A stretch of DNA of 64,000 nt from Actinoplanes cyaneus (GTDB taxonomy: Bacteria > Actinomycetota > Actinomycetes > Mycobacteriales > Micromonosporaceae), in assembly GCF_016862095.1 (NCBI RefSeq), contig NZ_BOMH01000018.1, forward strand, positions 1-64,000, in the 5' to 3' direction. The notes below the pieces were generated by a model, which saw nothing but the letters and a program-made list of their open reading frames with translations, searched no databases and was not told the DNA's origin. The position numbers and the translations under genes were made by a program. Shown one piece after another: positions 28,972 through 38,241 of the stretch (its first letter is position 1; each line of letters opens with the position of its first letter).

Positions 28972-29173
28972 CCGGCGGACCGCTGGTCGGCTACGCGGGT
29001 CGGCGAGTGCGCGACCGGTGACGGGAGTGGCCGATTCGCGCCATGACACAAGATCGCCATCAATCGGTTGAGCAGGCCACATAGCCTTACCCTTATATCG
29101 CGGTTAACGAGAACGTGACAAAACGTATTTACCGTCACCCATCGATAGTGGCATTACTGTCGGAGGGCGGGGC

Positions 29174-29629
29174 ATGACGGATAGTGCGGTCCCATCGTTG
29201 GCCATCGGCATAGCTTCCTCACCGGACGACCGCAAGAAACTCGCGCAACTGCTGGGCGGCACCGAGGCGTTCGTCATCGTCTCCACGGTGGAGCAGGCGC
29301 GGCAGTTCCTCGACGGGGTGGCGCCGCCACCAACGCCCGGCGACGGATCGCCCGGGCTCCGCATCGACTCCGATCGGCGGGTGCTCTGCTGGCAGGATCG
29401 CGAGACCGGGCTCACCCCGCTCGAGCACGATTTCCTGCGCTGTCTGCTGGCCGCGCCGGGACAGGTCTGGACGTACGAGGAACTGCATCTGAAGGTCTGG
29501 GGCAACACGCACGTGGGCCGCGGCTCGAACATCCACTCGACGGTGCGCCGGCTGCGGGGCAAGCTCGCCCGGCTCGGCGCGCTGGTGACCATCCACGCGA
29601 TCCGGGGCGTCGGCATCCGGCTCGCCTGA
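29174..29629 (+). CDS. Stand-alone OmpR/PhoB-type winged-helix DNA-binding protein
   Basis: 151 aa, ATG after GGAGGGCGGGG. The C-terminal about 90 residues are a trans_reg_C winged helix: CWQDRETGLTPLEHDFLRCL, QVWTYEELHLKVWGNTHVGR, then IHSTVRRLRGKLARLGALVT and IHAIRGVGIRL. The first about 60 residues keep only a receiver remnant (IGIASSPDDRKKLAQLLGG) without phosphorylation-site Asp residues. It is therefore an orphan, phosphorylation-independent regulator. The AT-rich 28990-29160 region upstream probably holds its promoter and possible self-binding site. Targets unknown. Confidence 0.82.
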   Translation: MTDSAVPSLAIGIASSPDDRKKLAQLLGGTEAFVIVSTVEQARQFLDGVAPPPTPGDGSPGLRIDSDRRVLCWQDRETGLTPLEHDFLRCLLAAPGQVWTYEELHLKVWGNTHVGRGSNIHSTVRRLRGKLARLGALVTIHAIRGVGIRLA

Positions 29630-29678
29630 GCCAGCCGGCCCCGCTGAGCCAACCGGCCCCGCTGAGCCAACCGGCCCG
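29626..29678. repeat. 18-bp tandem repeat, nearly three copies, starting on a stop codon
   Basis: Units CTGAGCCARCCGGCCCCG begin at 29626, 29644 and 29662. The TGA of the first is the regulator's stop and the others carry TGA in the same register. It runs into the terminator below. Confidence 0.85.
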
Positions 29679-29701
29679 TCCACCTGAGCGGACGGGCCGG
29701 T
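29670..29701. terminator. Bidirectional terminator hairpin
   Basis: Perfect 12-bp stem (ACCGGCCCGTCC) with loop ACCTGAGC, between the convergent winged-helix gene and the subtilase gene. Confidence 0.85.
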
Positions 29702-29717
29702 CTCGGTGCGGGGTTCG

Positions 29718-32700
29718 TCAGCAGCGCACCGGGAGGAGCTTGAAGTCCTCCACCTTCGGCGCCGCGGGGTTGATCTTCGAGGTACGGACCTGCGGCTTCC
29801 AGCCGTCCTTCGCGGCGATCAGCGTGAGCGGGTTGTTGCGCTTGTCGAGCCAGTACGCGTACGTCCCGTCGGCCCCCGTGGCGAACGTCAGCGACGTCGC
29901 CCAGGAGTCCACCTGGACCGTGGCCCCGGCCAGCGGCCCGGCGGTGGCACCGGCACAGGACGCACCGGTGACCGTGCCCATCAGCTTCGCCCAGGTCTTC
30001 GGCGGGGCGGCGTTGAGGGTCACGTCGATCGGCGCGACCGTGTACGGCGTGTTCTCCTTGACCGTGACCAGGCCCGTGTAGGCGCCCGGCTGGTCCACCG
30101 ACGCGGTGATCGCGACCGTGACCGTGACCTTCTTGCCGGGGGCGAGGGTGACCGACGGCTTGTCGACGGTCATCCAGCTGACGTCACCGGACTCGGCGCA
30201 CTCCTCCAGGCCGGGCAGTGCCTCACCGCTGGCCGTGGCGTTGAACGACCCCGACGAGCCGCCGACCTTGTAGAAGCCGCACGCCGCCGCGCCCCGGTAC
30301 CGGGCCGTGTTGGCGTTCGGCAGGGCGGCCCAGGTGCCGGCCGCCGGGTCGAACGCGAAGCCGGCGTTGGTGATCGCGCCGCCCTGCGAGCCGCCGACCA
30401 CGAGCAGTTTGCCGTTGGCCACCGCGTACGAGGCCGCCCAGTGATCGGCGGGCGCGTCCGCGATCGCGGTCCACGTCCCGGCCGCCACGTCGAGGGCGTA
30501 ACCGGCCTTCTGGGAGGCCGTGCCGTCGTTACCGCCGGAGCAGTAGACGGTGCCGTCGATGCCACCGCACGAGGCGAACGCCAGCGACTTCGGGTAGTTC
30601 GCCGGCGTCGCCCAGCTGTCGGCCGCCGGGTCGTAGCTGACCACGGTGTTCGACATCGGCAGGCAGGACGCGGTGGTGCAGCCGCCGACGGCGTACAGCT
30701 TGCCGCCGACGACGGCCTGGCCCGCTGCGGACCGCGGCGCCGGGTTGTCCGCCTTGCGGGTCCAGGTGTTCGCACCCGGGTCGTACGACCAGGTCTCCGC
30801 GGCGGGGCCGGACGGGCCCCAGCCGCCGGTCGCGATGATCCGGCCGTCGACGACGCCCACGGTCATCGCCGAGCGGGCCTCGGGCAGGTCGGCGATCGGC
30901 GCCCAGCCCTGCACGGCCGGGTCGTAGACGAAGCTGGCCTTCGACGCCGTGGAACCGTCGGTGCCGCCGATCGAGTAGACCTTGCCGTCCAGGTTCACCA
31001 CCCGGTTGTCCATGACCTTGGCCGGGTACTCGGCGATGTTCGCCCACGGCTCGGCCAGCGGGCCGTCCGCGGCGGCCGCCGCGGTGACCGCCTTGCCGGA
31101 GGGTGCCGACGCGAACGACGTGGCCACGGTCAGCCGCTGCGCCGCCGCTCCCGGCGCCGCGAGAATCTGCTCGCGCGTCGACCGGGTGCCGTCGGCCTTC
31201 AGCAACTGGAAGCCGTTGTCACGCTCGCCGAACTCCACGGCGACCGGCTGGGTGCCGGTGTTGGTGACGGTGAACTTCTTGTTCGCGGCACCGTCGGGCA
31301 GGCGCAGGTCGGCGCTGAGCGACGCCGGCGTCACCTCCAGGCGGCCGGCGCCCAGGGTGAACGCCACCGGGGTGACCCCGTCCGCCTCGACGTCGATCGC
31401 CGCGCTGCTACCGGCGTAGCCGCCCGCCTTGGCGTCGAACGTGTGGGTGCCGGTCTTCGTGGACAGCATCCAGAAGAAGCCGTCGGCCAGCCCGGTGTCG
31501 TCCGGCGTGGCGACCGTGGTGGCCTTCTCGGCCGGCGCGTCCTTGCTGGTGACCGTGGCGCCGTTGACGTAACCGCCGGTGTTGCCGTCCTTGACGTGGC
31601 CGACGACCAGGCCGCTCTCCACCGGCTCGCAGCGGACCTCGCTGCCGATCAGCACGTTGTCCACGGCCCACCACCAGGCGTACGAACCGTCGACGTAGTG
31701 GAACCGGACCTGCACCCGCGGCTTGCCGGCGGCCTGCGGGATCGCGACTTCGGTCTGCTTCGGGCCGGTCACGCCGGCGGTCTGGGACAGTACGGTCTCC
31801 CAGGTCGTGCCGCCGTCGACGCTGAGCTCGACGTCGGTGCGCTCCGTGCCGTACTGCCGGAACTCCTGGTCGAACCGGACCACCGGCGCGCTCACGCCGG
31901 TCAGGTCGACCACTGGGCTGACCAGCGACGTGTTCTGCTTGCCGCCGGAGCCGTACTTGTCGCTGTCGACGATGGCGAAGCCGCCGGCGCCGCCGGTGTG
32001 GTTGCCGCGGTTGCCGTCGTCGGTGAGCTTCCAGACCTGGCCGCTGCCGGCGTTGTCGACGACGGTCCAGCCGGTGGGCAGCGCCGCCGCGTCGAACGTC
32101 TGGTACTCGCCGTCGGAGGAGAACACGTAACCGGGCGCGGCCGTGCAGTCGCCGGCCGCGGCGGGCACCGCCACGTTCTGCGTGACGTTCTTCGTGCCGA
32201 CCACGACGTCCTTGGTGACCGTCGCGTAGCCCGGGTACTGCGGGGTGAAGGTGAGCTTGTAGGTGGCGCCGGTCGGCAGCTTGACGCTGTACTTGCCGTT
32301 GGTGGGCGCGGTGTAGTCGGAGACTCCGCCCGGCCCGGCGACGGTCACCTTGGCGTAGAGCGGCCAGCCGTGGCCCGAGCCGTCGGTGACCGCACCGCCG
32401 ACCGTCACCGCCGGCACCGCGGCCAGAGTCACGTCGGCCGTGCTGGTCTGGTCGGCCGTCACGGTGGCGGTCACAGTCTTGGCGGCGTAGCCGTACGCCG
32501 TCACGGCCACCTGGTACGCGCCGGCCGGGAGCCGCGCCGAGTACCCGCCGTCCGTGCCGGTGACGACCTGTCGCTCGGCGGCGCCGGTCAGCGCCAGGGT
32601 GGCGTTCGCGATCGGCTCGCCGGTGGCCGCGTCGGTGACCTTGCCGGCCAGCGTGCCGGTGTCCCCGACCGGCGCTGCGGTCAGCAACGCGAGCGCGTCG

Positions 32701-34097
32701 AGGCGGCCCTCACCGAAGACGTTGTTGTCGTCGGTGGTGCCGCCGCACTGGCTCGCCTCGCTGTCGATCGCGGTGCCGTCCAGCAGCGCCTTGGTGGCCG
32801 CGATGTCACCGGCCAGCGACGGGGCGCCGGACCACAGCAGCGCGATCGCGCCGACCAGGTGCGGCGCGGCCATCGACGTACCGCTGATGGTGTTGTATCC
32901 GCTGCCGGGCCAGCTGGAACGCACGTCCACGCCCGGGGCGGCGATGTTCGGCTTGAGGTCGCCGTTGCGCCCCGCGCCGCGGGACGAGAAGTCGGCGATC
33001 ACGTTGTCCGAGCCGTACGCGCCGACCGAGTAGTTGGCCGGCAGGCTGCCCGGCGAGCCGCTGGTCTGACAGGCCGACCCGCTGTTGCCGTTCGACCAGA
33101 CGCCGAAGATCCCGGACGCCTCCCACGCGTTCGTGATGTCGTCGAAGAACGTGTCGAAGGAGGGCTGCGTCGTACCCCAGGAATTGTTGATGATGTTCGG
33201 GCGCTTGCTCGCGTCCGGGTTCGCGCCGGTGTGGTCGGTCGGCTCGAGCAGCCACTGACCGGAGTTGATCAGCGCCGTGTCGGACGGGCAGCAGCCGTTG
33301 GCCGCGATCCAGCGGACGCCGGGCGCGACGCCGATGCCGGTGGCGCCGGCCATCGTGCCCATCGTGTGGGTGCCGTGGCCGTTGGTGTCACAGGGCGCGC
33401 CGCCGCTGCACGCGCCGGCCGCGTCGTACCAGTTGTAGTCGTGGGTGAAGGTGCCGTCGCCGTTGTTGCCACGGTAAGAGCCGGCGAGTTGCGGGTGGTC
33501 GAACTGGACGCCGGTGTCGATGCTGGCGATCGTGATGCCCTCGCCGGTGACGCCGAACCGGTCCCAGACCTTGTCGGCGTTGATGTTGGCGACGCCCCAC
33601 TCGACAGCGGCGGCGGCCTTCTTGCTGACGCCCTCGCTGACCTTCGGCACCTGGATCGACACGGGCGCGTAGAGGCCCTCCACCTCGGCGTGCGTGGCGA
33701 GGCTGCGCACCAGCTCGGCGGAGCCGTTGCTGACCTTGATGGCGTTGGTGGCCCAGAACGTCTCGTACCTGGTGCCGGCCTGGTCGAGCTGGGCGCGCAC
33801 GGCGCTCTGGCTGCCGGCCGCGGTCTTCTTCAGGGCGGCCGCCACGGCCGTACCCCGCTGATCCCAGTCCTTGATCTTGCCGGCCGCGCTCAGGTCGGCG
33901 CGCTCGCCGAACCTGACCCAGAAGTCACCGCCGCCGCGCGCCGCCAGCTGCGCGGCCAGCTCCGGCTTGACCTTGTCCTTGCCGGTCGAGTCCGGCGCGG
34001 CCTGGGCAACGCCGCCGGTCACGGCCATTCCCGCCCCGGCGACGATGATGATCGCCAGAGCGCGGACCCCGCGTCTGAACAGTGGACGTCTCGCCAT
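29718..34097 (-). CDS. Large secreted subtilisin-like (S8) protease with kelch-type propeller
   Basis: 1459 aa from ATG 34097, behind AGGGAG; an upstream in-frame ATG (34139) lacks a site. Signal peptide (ALAIIIVAGAGMAVTGGVAQ, AQA cleavage), pro-region (about 35-170), then the S8 domain with Asp194 (IDTGVQFDHP), His241 (NGHGTHTMGT) and Ser408 (GTSMAAPHL), as in bacillopeptidase F-like enzymes. Downstream come two carboxypeptidase-regulatory-like beta domains (GTLAGKVTDAATGEPIANAT), a jelly-roll domain with WWWAVDNVLIG, another beta domain, five or six kelch blades (VYSIGGTDGSTA, IIATGGWG, LYAVGGC, VYCSGGND, LLVVGGSQGG) and a C-terminal regulatory-like domain. Acts extracellularly; the propeller probably binds protein or glycan. 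Confidence 0.9.
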   Translation of the reverse strand: MARRPLFRRGVRALAIIIVAGAGMAVTGGVAQAAPDSTGKDKVKPELAAQLAARGGGDFWVRFGERADLSAAGKIKDWDQRGTAVAAALKKTAAGSQSAVRAQLDQAGTRYETFWATNAIKVSNGSAELVRSLATHAEVEGLYAPVSIQVPKVSEGVSKKAAAAVEWGVANINADKVWDRFGVTGEGITIASIDTGVQFDHPQLAGSYRGNNGDGTFTHDYNWYDAAGACSGGAPCDTNGHGTHTMGTMAGATGIGVAPGVRWIAANGCCPSDTALINSGQWLLEPTDHTGANPDASKRPNIINNSWGTTQPSFDTFFDDITNAWEASGIFGVWSNGNSGSACQTSGSPGSLPANYSVGAYGSDNVIADFSSRGAGRNGDLKPNIAAPGVDVRSSWPGSGYNTISGTSMAAPHLVGAIALLWSGAPSLAGDIAATKALLDGTAIDSEASQCGGTTDDNNVFGEGRLDALALLTAAPVGDTGTLAGKVTDAATGEPIANATLALTGAAERQVVTGTDGGYSARLPAGAYQVAVTAYGYAAKTVTATVTADQTSTADVTLAAVPAVTVGGAVTDGSGHGWPLYAKVTVAGPGGVSDYTAPTNGKYSVKLPTGATYKLTFTPQYPGYATVTKDVVVGTKNVTQNVAVPAAAGDCTAAPGYVFSSDGEYQTFDAAALPTGWTVVDNAGSGQVWKLTDDGNRGNHTGGAGGFAIVDSDKYGSGGKQNTSLVSPVVDLTGVSAPVVRFDQEFRQYGTERTDVELSVDGGTTWETVLSQTAGVTGPKQTEVAIPQAAGKPRVQVRFHYVDGSYAWWWAVDNVLIGSEVRCEPVESGLVVGHVKDGNTGGYVNGATVTSKDAPAEKATTVATPDDTGLADGFFWMLSTKTGTHTFDAKAGGYAGSSAAIDVEADGVTPVAFTLGAGRLEVTPASLSADLRLPDGAANKKFTVTNTGTQPVAVEFGERDNGFQLLKADGTRSTREQILAAPGAAAQRLTVATSFASAPSGKAVTAAAAADGPLAEPWANIAEYPAKVMDNRVVNLDGKVYSIGGTDGSTASKASFVYDPAVQGWAPIADLPEARSAMTVGVVDGRIIATGGWGPSGPAAETWSYDPGANTWTRKADNPAPRSAAGQAVVGGKLYAVGGCTTASCLPMSNTVVSYDPAADSWATPANYPKSLAFASCGGIDGTVYCSGGNDGTASQKAGYALDVAAGTWTAIADAPADHWAASYAVANGKLLVVGGSQGGAITNAGFAFDPAAGTWAALPNANTARYRGAAACGFYKVGGSSGSFNATASGEALPGLEECAESGDVSWMTVDKPSVTLAPGKKVTVTVAITASVDQPGAYTGLVTVKENTPYTVAPIDVTLNAAPPKTWAKLMGTVTGASCAGATAGPLAGATVQVDSWATSLTFATGADGTYAYWLDKRNNPLTLIAAKDGWKPQVRTSKINPAAPKVEDFKLLPVRC

Positions 34098-34296
34098 GTG
34101 CTGTCTCCCTCGTGGAGTCCCGGGCGCCGGACGGGTCACGCCGGTCGCCTGGTCAGCACGCTAAGATCGCCAGACATCGATGTTCAAGATCGCGCTGTGA
34201 GCAACAGGTGAGCATCTGATCAGCAATCTGCGTCACCACGTTTCGCTCCACCGGCGAGGGCCGGGGCATCGTGCCGTGGACCACTAGGCTTTGCGG

Positions 34297-35184
34297 ATGC
34301 GGAAGACGACCGTGCTCGACGCGCCCTCCAACCTCGGTCTGCGCCCGCCCGCCCCCGGGCTCGTCCCCGGCTGCTACAAGCTGGCCGGCGCGCTGCGCGA
34401 CCAGGGCCTGCTGGGGCGGCTCGGCGCCCGGGACGGCGGCGTCGTCGTGCCGCCGCGGTACGACGTCCGCGACTGGAAGCCCGGTGACGGTGTCCTGAAC
34501 GCGGACGCCCTGGCCGCGTACACCCGCACGCTCGCCGACCGCGTGGACCGGGTCGTCGGCAGCGGCGACTTCCTGCTGCTGCTCGGCGGCGACTGCTCGA
34601 TCCTGTTCGGCGCCGCGCTGGCCCTGCGCCGGCGCGGGCGGTACGGCCTGGCCTACCTGGACGGCTCGATCGACTTCCGGCACACCGGCAACAGCGACAA
34701 CGTGGGCGCGTCGGCCGGCGAGACCACGGCGATCGTCACGGGTCGTGGCCAGCCGGAGATCGCCGATGTCGACGGGCTGGCGCCGTACTTCCGCGAGCCG
34801 GACCTGGTCGTGCTCGGCGTCCGCGACTACGACGACGAGCTGGCCGAGGTCCGCGCTCTCGGCATGCCGGTCTGGACCACCCCGGACATCGTCGCCGAGG
34901 GACCCGCAGTCGTCGGCCGGCGCGTGGTCGAGCGGCTCGCCGGGTGCGACGGTTTCCTGGTGCACCTCGACGCCGACGTGCTGGATCCGGCCGTCATGCC
35001 CGCCGCTGACGCACCCGACCCGGGTGGGCTCGACTACCCGCAGCTTGTCGCCCTGTTGCGTCCGCTGCTGGCCGACCCGGCCTGCGCCGGCATGCTGGTC
35101 ACCATCTACGACCCGGATCTCGACCCGGACGGGCGGCACGCCGCGGCCCTGACGGAGGCGATCGTCGCCGCCATGGGCCGGTGA
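34297..35184 (+). CDS. Arginase/agmatinase-fold protein with altered metal ligands
   Basis: 295 aa from ATG 34297, probably leaderless (the ATG lies 8 bases after a TAGGCT -10-like hexamer). The ureohydrolase fold is clear: LLLLGGDCSILFGAALALRR, GLAYLDGSIDFRH, FLVHLDADVLDP and the terminal DPDLDPDG. Of the six canonical manganese ligands, the GGDH His is Cys100 and the DxHxD His is Ser124. Asp122, Asp126, Asp225 and Asp227 remain. GGDC occurs in some family members (known), but loss of the second His is unusual. The enzyme may use another metal, another reaction, or be inactive. Confidence 0.78.
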   Translation: MRKTTVLDAPSNLGLRPPAPGLVPGCYKLAGALRDQGLLGRLGARDGGVVVPPRYDVRDWKPGDGVLNADALAAYTRTLADRVDRVVGSGDFLLLLGGDCSILFGAALALRRRGRYGLAYLDGSIDFRHTGNSDNVGASAGETTAIVTGRGQPEIADVDGLAPYFREPDLVVLGVRDYDDELAEVRALGMPVWTTPDIVAEGPAVVGRRVVERLAGCDGFLVHLDADVLDPAVMPAADAPDPGGLDYPQLVALLRPLLADPACAGMLVTIYDPDLDPDGRHAAALTEAIVAAMGR

Positions 35185-35236
35185 CCGGGCCCGGGCTTCT
35201 TGTCGGCAGCGTCAAGTTGTTGCTACGTTCTTGACC

Positions 35237-35401
35237 ATGGAGTCAATCTTTCTGGCGGACACCGCTTCCCCGGCTTCCCCGGCGGACGCCGCGCCTGAGG
35301 CGCCCGCCACCGAGCAGCCCGCACCGGCCGTGCCGGCGCTGATCTTCCTGGAGTCGGCGGACGACGCCGGCGTCTGCGGCGTGGACGGGGTGTGCAACTG
35401 A
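35237..35401 (+). CDS. 54-aa peptide with two-cysteine C-terminus, coupled to a DsbA-like gene
   Basis: ATG 35237 to TGA 35399-35401; that stop shares a base with the next gene's ATG (TGATG). The sequence starts MESIFLADTASPASPADAAP, continues as an Ala/Pro/Glu-rich flexible stretch, then PALIFLESADDAGVCG and ends VDGVCN. The only two Cys are seven positions apart at residues 47 and 53, near the end. No signal peptide. An acidic leader-like body with a short Cys-bearing tail resembles small modified peptides, and the adjacent thiol oxidoreductase suggests disulfide formation (inference). Too short for family matching by eye. The coding assignment rests on coupling, G/C third-base use and tail composition. 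Confidence 0.6.
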   Translation: MESIFLADTASPASPADAAPEAPATEQPAPAVPALIFLESADDAGVCGVDGVCN

Positions 35402-36087
35402 TGACCGCCAGCGCTTTCGGCCCCGCCGCCGAGCCCATCGTCGTCGACGTCTGGAGCGACGTCGTCTGCCCGTTCTGCTACCTGGGCGACAGCGTCCTGC
35501 AGCAGGCGATCGAGCAGTTCCCGCACGGTTCCGCGGTCGAGGTCCGCTACCACAGCTTCCAGCTGAACCCGGGCTTCCCGGTCGGCGAGGCGATCAAGGC
35601 CGACGAGTACCTGGCGAAGAACTACCGCATGCCGGCCGCCCAGCTCGAGGCCTCGCACTCGCATCTGACCTCGCAGGGCGCCGCCGCCGGTCTGGACTAC
35701 CGGTTCGAGGACGCGATCATGGTGAACACGCTCGACGCGCACCGGATCATCCACCTGGCGAAAGCGGCCGGCCGCGAGCACGACATGGTGATGCGGCTGT
35801 TCAAGGCCGAGTTCACCGACGGGCTGAACCTGGCCGACCACGACGTTCTCGCCGACCTCGCCGCCGAGCTCGGGCTGGACCGGGACAGCGCGGTAAAGGC
35901 GCTCGCCACCGGCGCGTTCGAGGCCGAGATCCGGGCCGACATCGCGCAGGCTCAGGCGTACGGGATCTCCGGGGTGCCGTTCTTCGTCTTCGACAACAAG
36001 TTCGCGGTCTCCGGCGCCCAGCCCGTTCAGGCGTTCCTCCAGGCGCTGAACAAGACCTGGCAGGACCGCGCCGCCCAGTCGGCATGA
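35401..36087 (+). CDS. DsbA-family thiol oxidoreductase (FrnE-like)
   Basis: 228 aa from ATG 35401, coupled to the micropeptide stop. Thioredoxin fold with CPFC at 23-26 (DVWSDVVCPFCYLGD), long helical insert (HSHLTSQGAAAGLDYRFEDA; LDAHRIIHLAKAAGREHD), and the cis-Pro strand GISGVPFFVFDNKFAVSGAQ. FrnE-type proteins are cytoplasmic in several bacteria and act as disulfide oxidoreductases or isomerases (known). No export signal here. Its stop overlaps the TetR start as ATGA, giving a three-gene coupled operon. Confidence 0.9.
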   Translation: MTASAFGPAAEPIVVDVWSDVVCPFCYLGDSVLQQAIEQFPHGSAVEVRYHSFQLNPGFPVGEAIKADEYLAKNYRMPAAQLEASHSHLTSQGAAAGLDYRFEDAIMVNTLDAHRIIHLAKAAGREHDMVMRLFKAEFTDGLNLADHDVLADLAAELGLDRDSAVKALATGAFEAEIRADIAQAQAYGISGVPFFVFDNKFAVSGAQPVQAFLQALNKTWQDRAAQSA

Positions 36088-36677
36088 CCGTGCCGGAACA
36101 GCCGCGGCGCGCCGACGCCCGCCGCAACGTCGAGGGCATCCGCCGGGCTGCCCTCGACGTGTTCCGCACCGGCGGCCTCACCACCCCGCTGGACGAGGTC
36201 GCCCGCGCGGCCGGCGTCAGCAAGGGCACGATCTACCACCGGTTCGGCAGCCGTCGCGGCCTGATCGACGCGGTCGTCGACGACCTGGTCGCCGAGCGCA
36301 TCCAGGGCATCATCGCGGCGGTCGGCGAACTGGACGAGCCGCTCGCGCGGTTCGAGGAGTACCTGCTGCGCATGTTCCTCCTGCAGTACGACGAACCGGC
36401 CGCCAACGACGTGCTGGTCCGCGCCCTGCCGGACTCCGAGCCGCTGCTGAACCTGTGCGAGAAGGCGCAGGAGTTCGCGTTCGGCCTGCTCCGGGCCGCG
36501 CAGGAGGCCGGCGTGATCCGCCCCGACCTGACCCCCGACGACGTGAACCACCTGATCCTGGAGCGTGGCGCGATCGTGCGGTCCTGCGGCTGCACGCAGT
36601 CGCGCGCCGACTACCAGCGCCGTCTCCGTTTCCTCCTCGACGGCCTCCGATCAAACCCCTTCCCGCGTACGTCGTGA
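36084..36677 (+). CDS. TetR-family regulator of the peptide/DsbA operon
   Basis: 197 aa, ATG overlapping the DsbA-like stop. HTH at about 12-60: ARRNVEGIRRAALDVFRTGG, then TTPLDEVARAAGVSKGTIYH and RFGSRRGLIDAVVDD. The C-terminal domain resembles SbtR-like TetR proteins (ALPDSEPLLNLCEKAQEFAF). Being last in the operon it may control its own transcription. The promoter region before 35237 is short and I do not see a clear palindrome. Confidence 0.88.
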   Translation: MTVPEQPRRADARRNVEGIRRAALDVFRTGGLTTPLDEVARAAGVSKGTIYHRFGSRRGLIDAVVDDLVAERIQGIIAAVGELDEPLARFEEYLLRMFLLQYDEPAANDVLVRALPDSEPLLNLCEKAQEFAFGLLRAAQEAGVIRPDLTPDDVNHLILERGAIVRSCGCTQSRADYQRRLRFLLDGLRSNPFPRTS

Positions 36678-36791
36678 GCCCCGCCCCCTGCGATCCCCTC
36701 CGGCCGCCGTCCCCCGCAGGCCCGGCGCAGCCCGAGCGGAGCGACGCGAGGCCCGCACGGGGCTGAGCCACCGACGCGACTCCCGCCCCTA

Positions 36792-36842
36792 GCTGGTTCT
36801 CATGGACGTTATGAGGCACGAATAACGTCCATGAGAACCAGC
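36792..36842. repeat. Dispersed palindromic repeat, copy 1
   Basis: Exact 21-bp arms around loop GAGGCACGA. The stem reads GCTGGTTCTCATGGACGTTA. In the 259-bp gap between the TetR and esterase genes, which otherwise shows nothing. Confidence 0.9.
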
Positions 36843-36936
36843 CCGCACCAGCGCCGCGCCGCCCAGCCCGACCCCGCGCAAAGGCCGCGCCAGACCCCCG
36901 CACAAGGGCTGGCTCGCGGCGTGAGGCCCGGCGGGG

Positions 36937-38220
36937 TCAGGTGGTGCAGGTGGCGCCGTTGAGGGTGAAGGCGGCAGGGGCCGCGGTCGAGCCGGTGTGG
37001 GTGGCCTGGAAGCCGAACGTCGTCGAGGCGCCCGCGGCGATCGTGCCGTTGTAGGAGACGTTACGGGCGGTGACCGCCCCAGCGGCCGGGGTGACGGTGG
37101 CGTTCCAGGCGCTGGTCACGGTCTGCCCGGACGGCAGGGTGAACGCCAGGGTCCACCCGTTGATCGGCGTCGTGCCGGTGTTGGTGACGGTCACCGAGGC
37201 GGTGAACCCGGTGTTCCAGGCGTTGACGCCGTAGCCGACCCGGCACGCCCCACCGGCGGGCGGGACGCTGGTGCTGCTGCTGGGCGACGACGACGGTGAC
37301 GTGGGGGTGGTCGTGTCGAGGCCCAGGAAGTGGATCGTGGCGGCGGCGTCCACGGGCAGGTTGTGGCCGTAACCGGCGAGGCTGATCGCTTCCACCGGCG
37401 CGTGGTCGCCGGTGGATCCGTACCGCGTGCGGGTGTAATTGGCTTGTGGGGTGTCGGTGACCGCGGGCGTCTGCGAGAGCCCGTGCACGTTCGTCCACTG
37501 CTTGATCTCTTCCCCGAAGTTGGGGTATCGCAGGGTGTCGTCGAGCGTGCCGTGCCACAGCTGCATGCGCGGGCGCGCGCCGGTGTAACCGGGGTAGGCG
37601 TTGCGCACCAGGTCACCCCACTGCTGCGGGGTCTTGGTGATCAGGCCGTTGGCGCAGTCGCTGTTCCACTCGGAGCCGTTCGTGGTGGCGAAGCAGCCGA
37701 ACGGCACGCCGGCCCAGGCGGAGCCGGCCGAGAAGACGTCCGGGTAGTCGCCGAGCATCACGTTGGTCATCATCGCGCCCGACGAGATGCCGGTCGCCGC
37801 GATGTTCTTCGCGTCGATCGGGTACCGCTGCCGCACGTAGTCGATCATCGACTTGATGCCGACCGGGTCGCTGCCGCCGTCGCGCTTCAGGGCTTGCGGC
37901 GAGGAGACGTCGAAGCACTGGCTGCTGCGGGTCACCGACGGGTAGATGACGATGAAGCCGTACTTGTCGGCGAGCTGGGCGTAGCCGGTGCCGCTGTACA
38001 TGGCCGGGCCGGTGCCGGTGCAGTAGTGGATCGCGACCAGCAGGCCCGGGGCGGCGGCGAGCTTGTCCGGGACGTAGACGTACATGCGCAGGTTGCTCGG
38101 GTTGGTGCCGAATCCGGTCACCTCGGTGAGGGCGGCCGCCTGCGCCGGGGCCTGGACGGCGAGGAACCCGCCGACGGCGGTCAGCAGCGCCACGGCGAAC
38201 AACAGGATGCGTCGTCTCAC
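36937..38220 (-). CDS. Secreted CE1/PHB-depolymerase-type esterase with CBM2
   Basis: 427 aa. Signal peptide to about residue 29 ([24 protein letters not shown]). Esterase domain with [20 protein letters not shown], GxSxG at 144-148 (ATGISSGAM, Ser146), [24 protein letters not shown] motif and the catalytic His region AGYGHNLP. A Ser/Thr/Pro linker (about 310-328) leads to a CBM2 ([40 protein letters not shown], ending in Cys). Similar modular proteins are acetyl xylan or feruloyl esterases (known), so xylan side-chain removal is likely. A CebR box lies 22 bp upstream of the start. Confidence 0.88.
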   Translation of the reverse strand: MRRRILLFAVALLTAVGGFLAVQAPAQAAALTEVTGFGTNPSNLRMYVYVPDKLAAAPGLLVAIHYCTGTGPAMYSGTGYAQLADKYGFIVIYPSVTRSSQCFDVSSPQALKRDGGSDPVGIKSMIDYVRQRYPIDAKNIAATGISSGAMMTNVMLGDYPDVFSAGSAWAGVPFGCFATTNGSEWNSDCANGLITKTPQQWGDLVRNAYPGYTGARPRMQLWHGTLDDTLRYPNFGEEIKQWTNVHGLSQTPAVTDTPQANYTRTRYGSTGDHAPVEAISLAGYGHNLPVDAAATIHFLGLDTTTPTSPSSSPSSSTSVPPAGGACRVGYGVNAWNTGFTASVTVTNTGTTPINGWTLAFTLPSGQTVTSAWNATVTPAAGAVTARNVSYNGTIAAGASTTFGFQATHTGSTAAPAAFTLNGATCTT

Positions 38221-38241
38221 GGAGCATCGTTTCCGATCTAT

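Noticed and set aside
29706..34211. 1501-codon plus-strand open frame antisense to the subtilase gene
   Set aside because: Arg/Gly/Val-rich low-information protein with no domains, produced by G/C third-base bias opposite a real gene that has a signal peptide and a catalytic triad.
35372..35401. Mycofactocin precursor (MftA-like VDGVC tail)
   Set aside because: The terminal Val-Tyr is absent and no mftB/C/D/E/F genes lie nearby.
36792..36842. Insertion sequence ends
   Set aside because: The palindrome is about 53 bp in total with no transposase, no target duplication seen and no internal gene.
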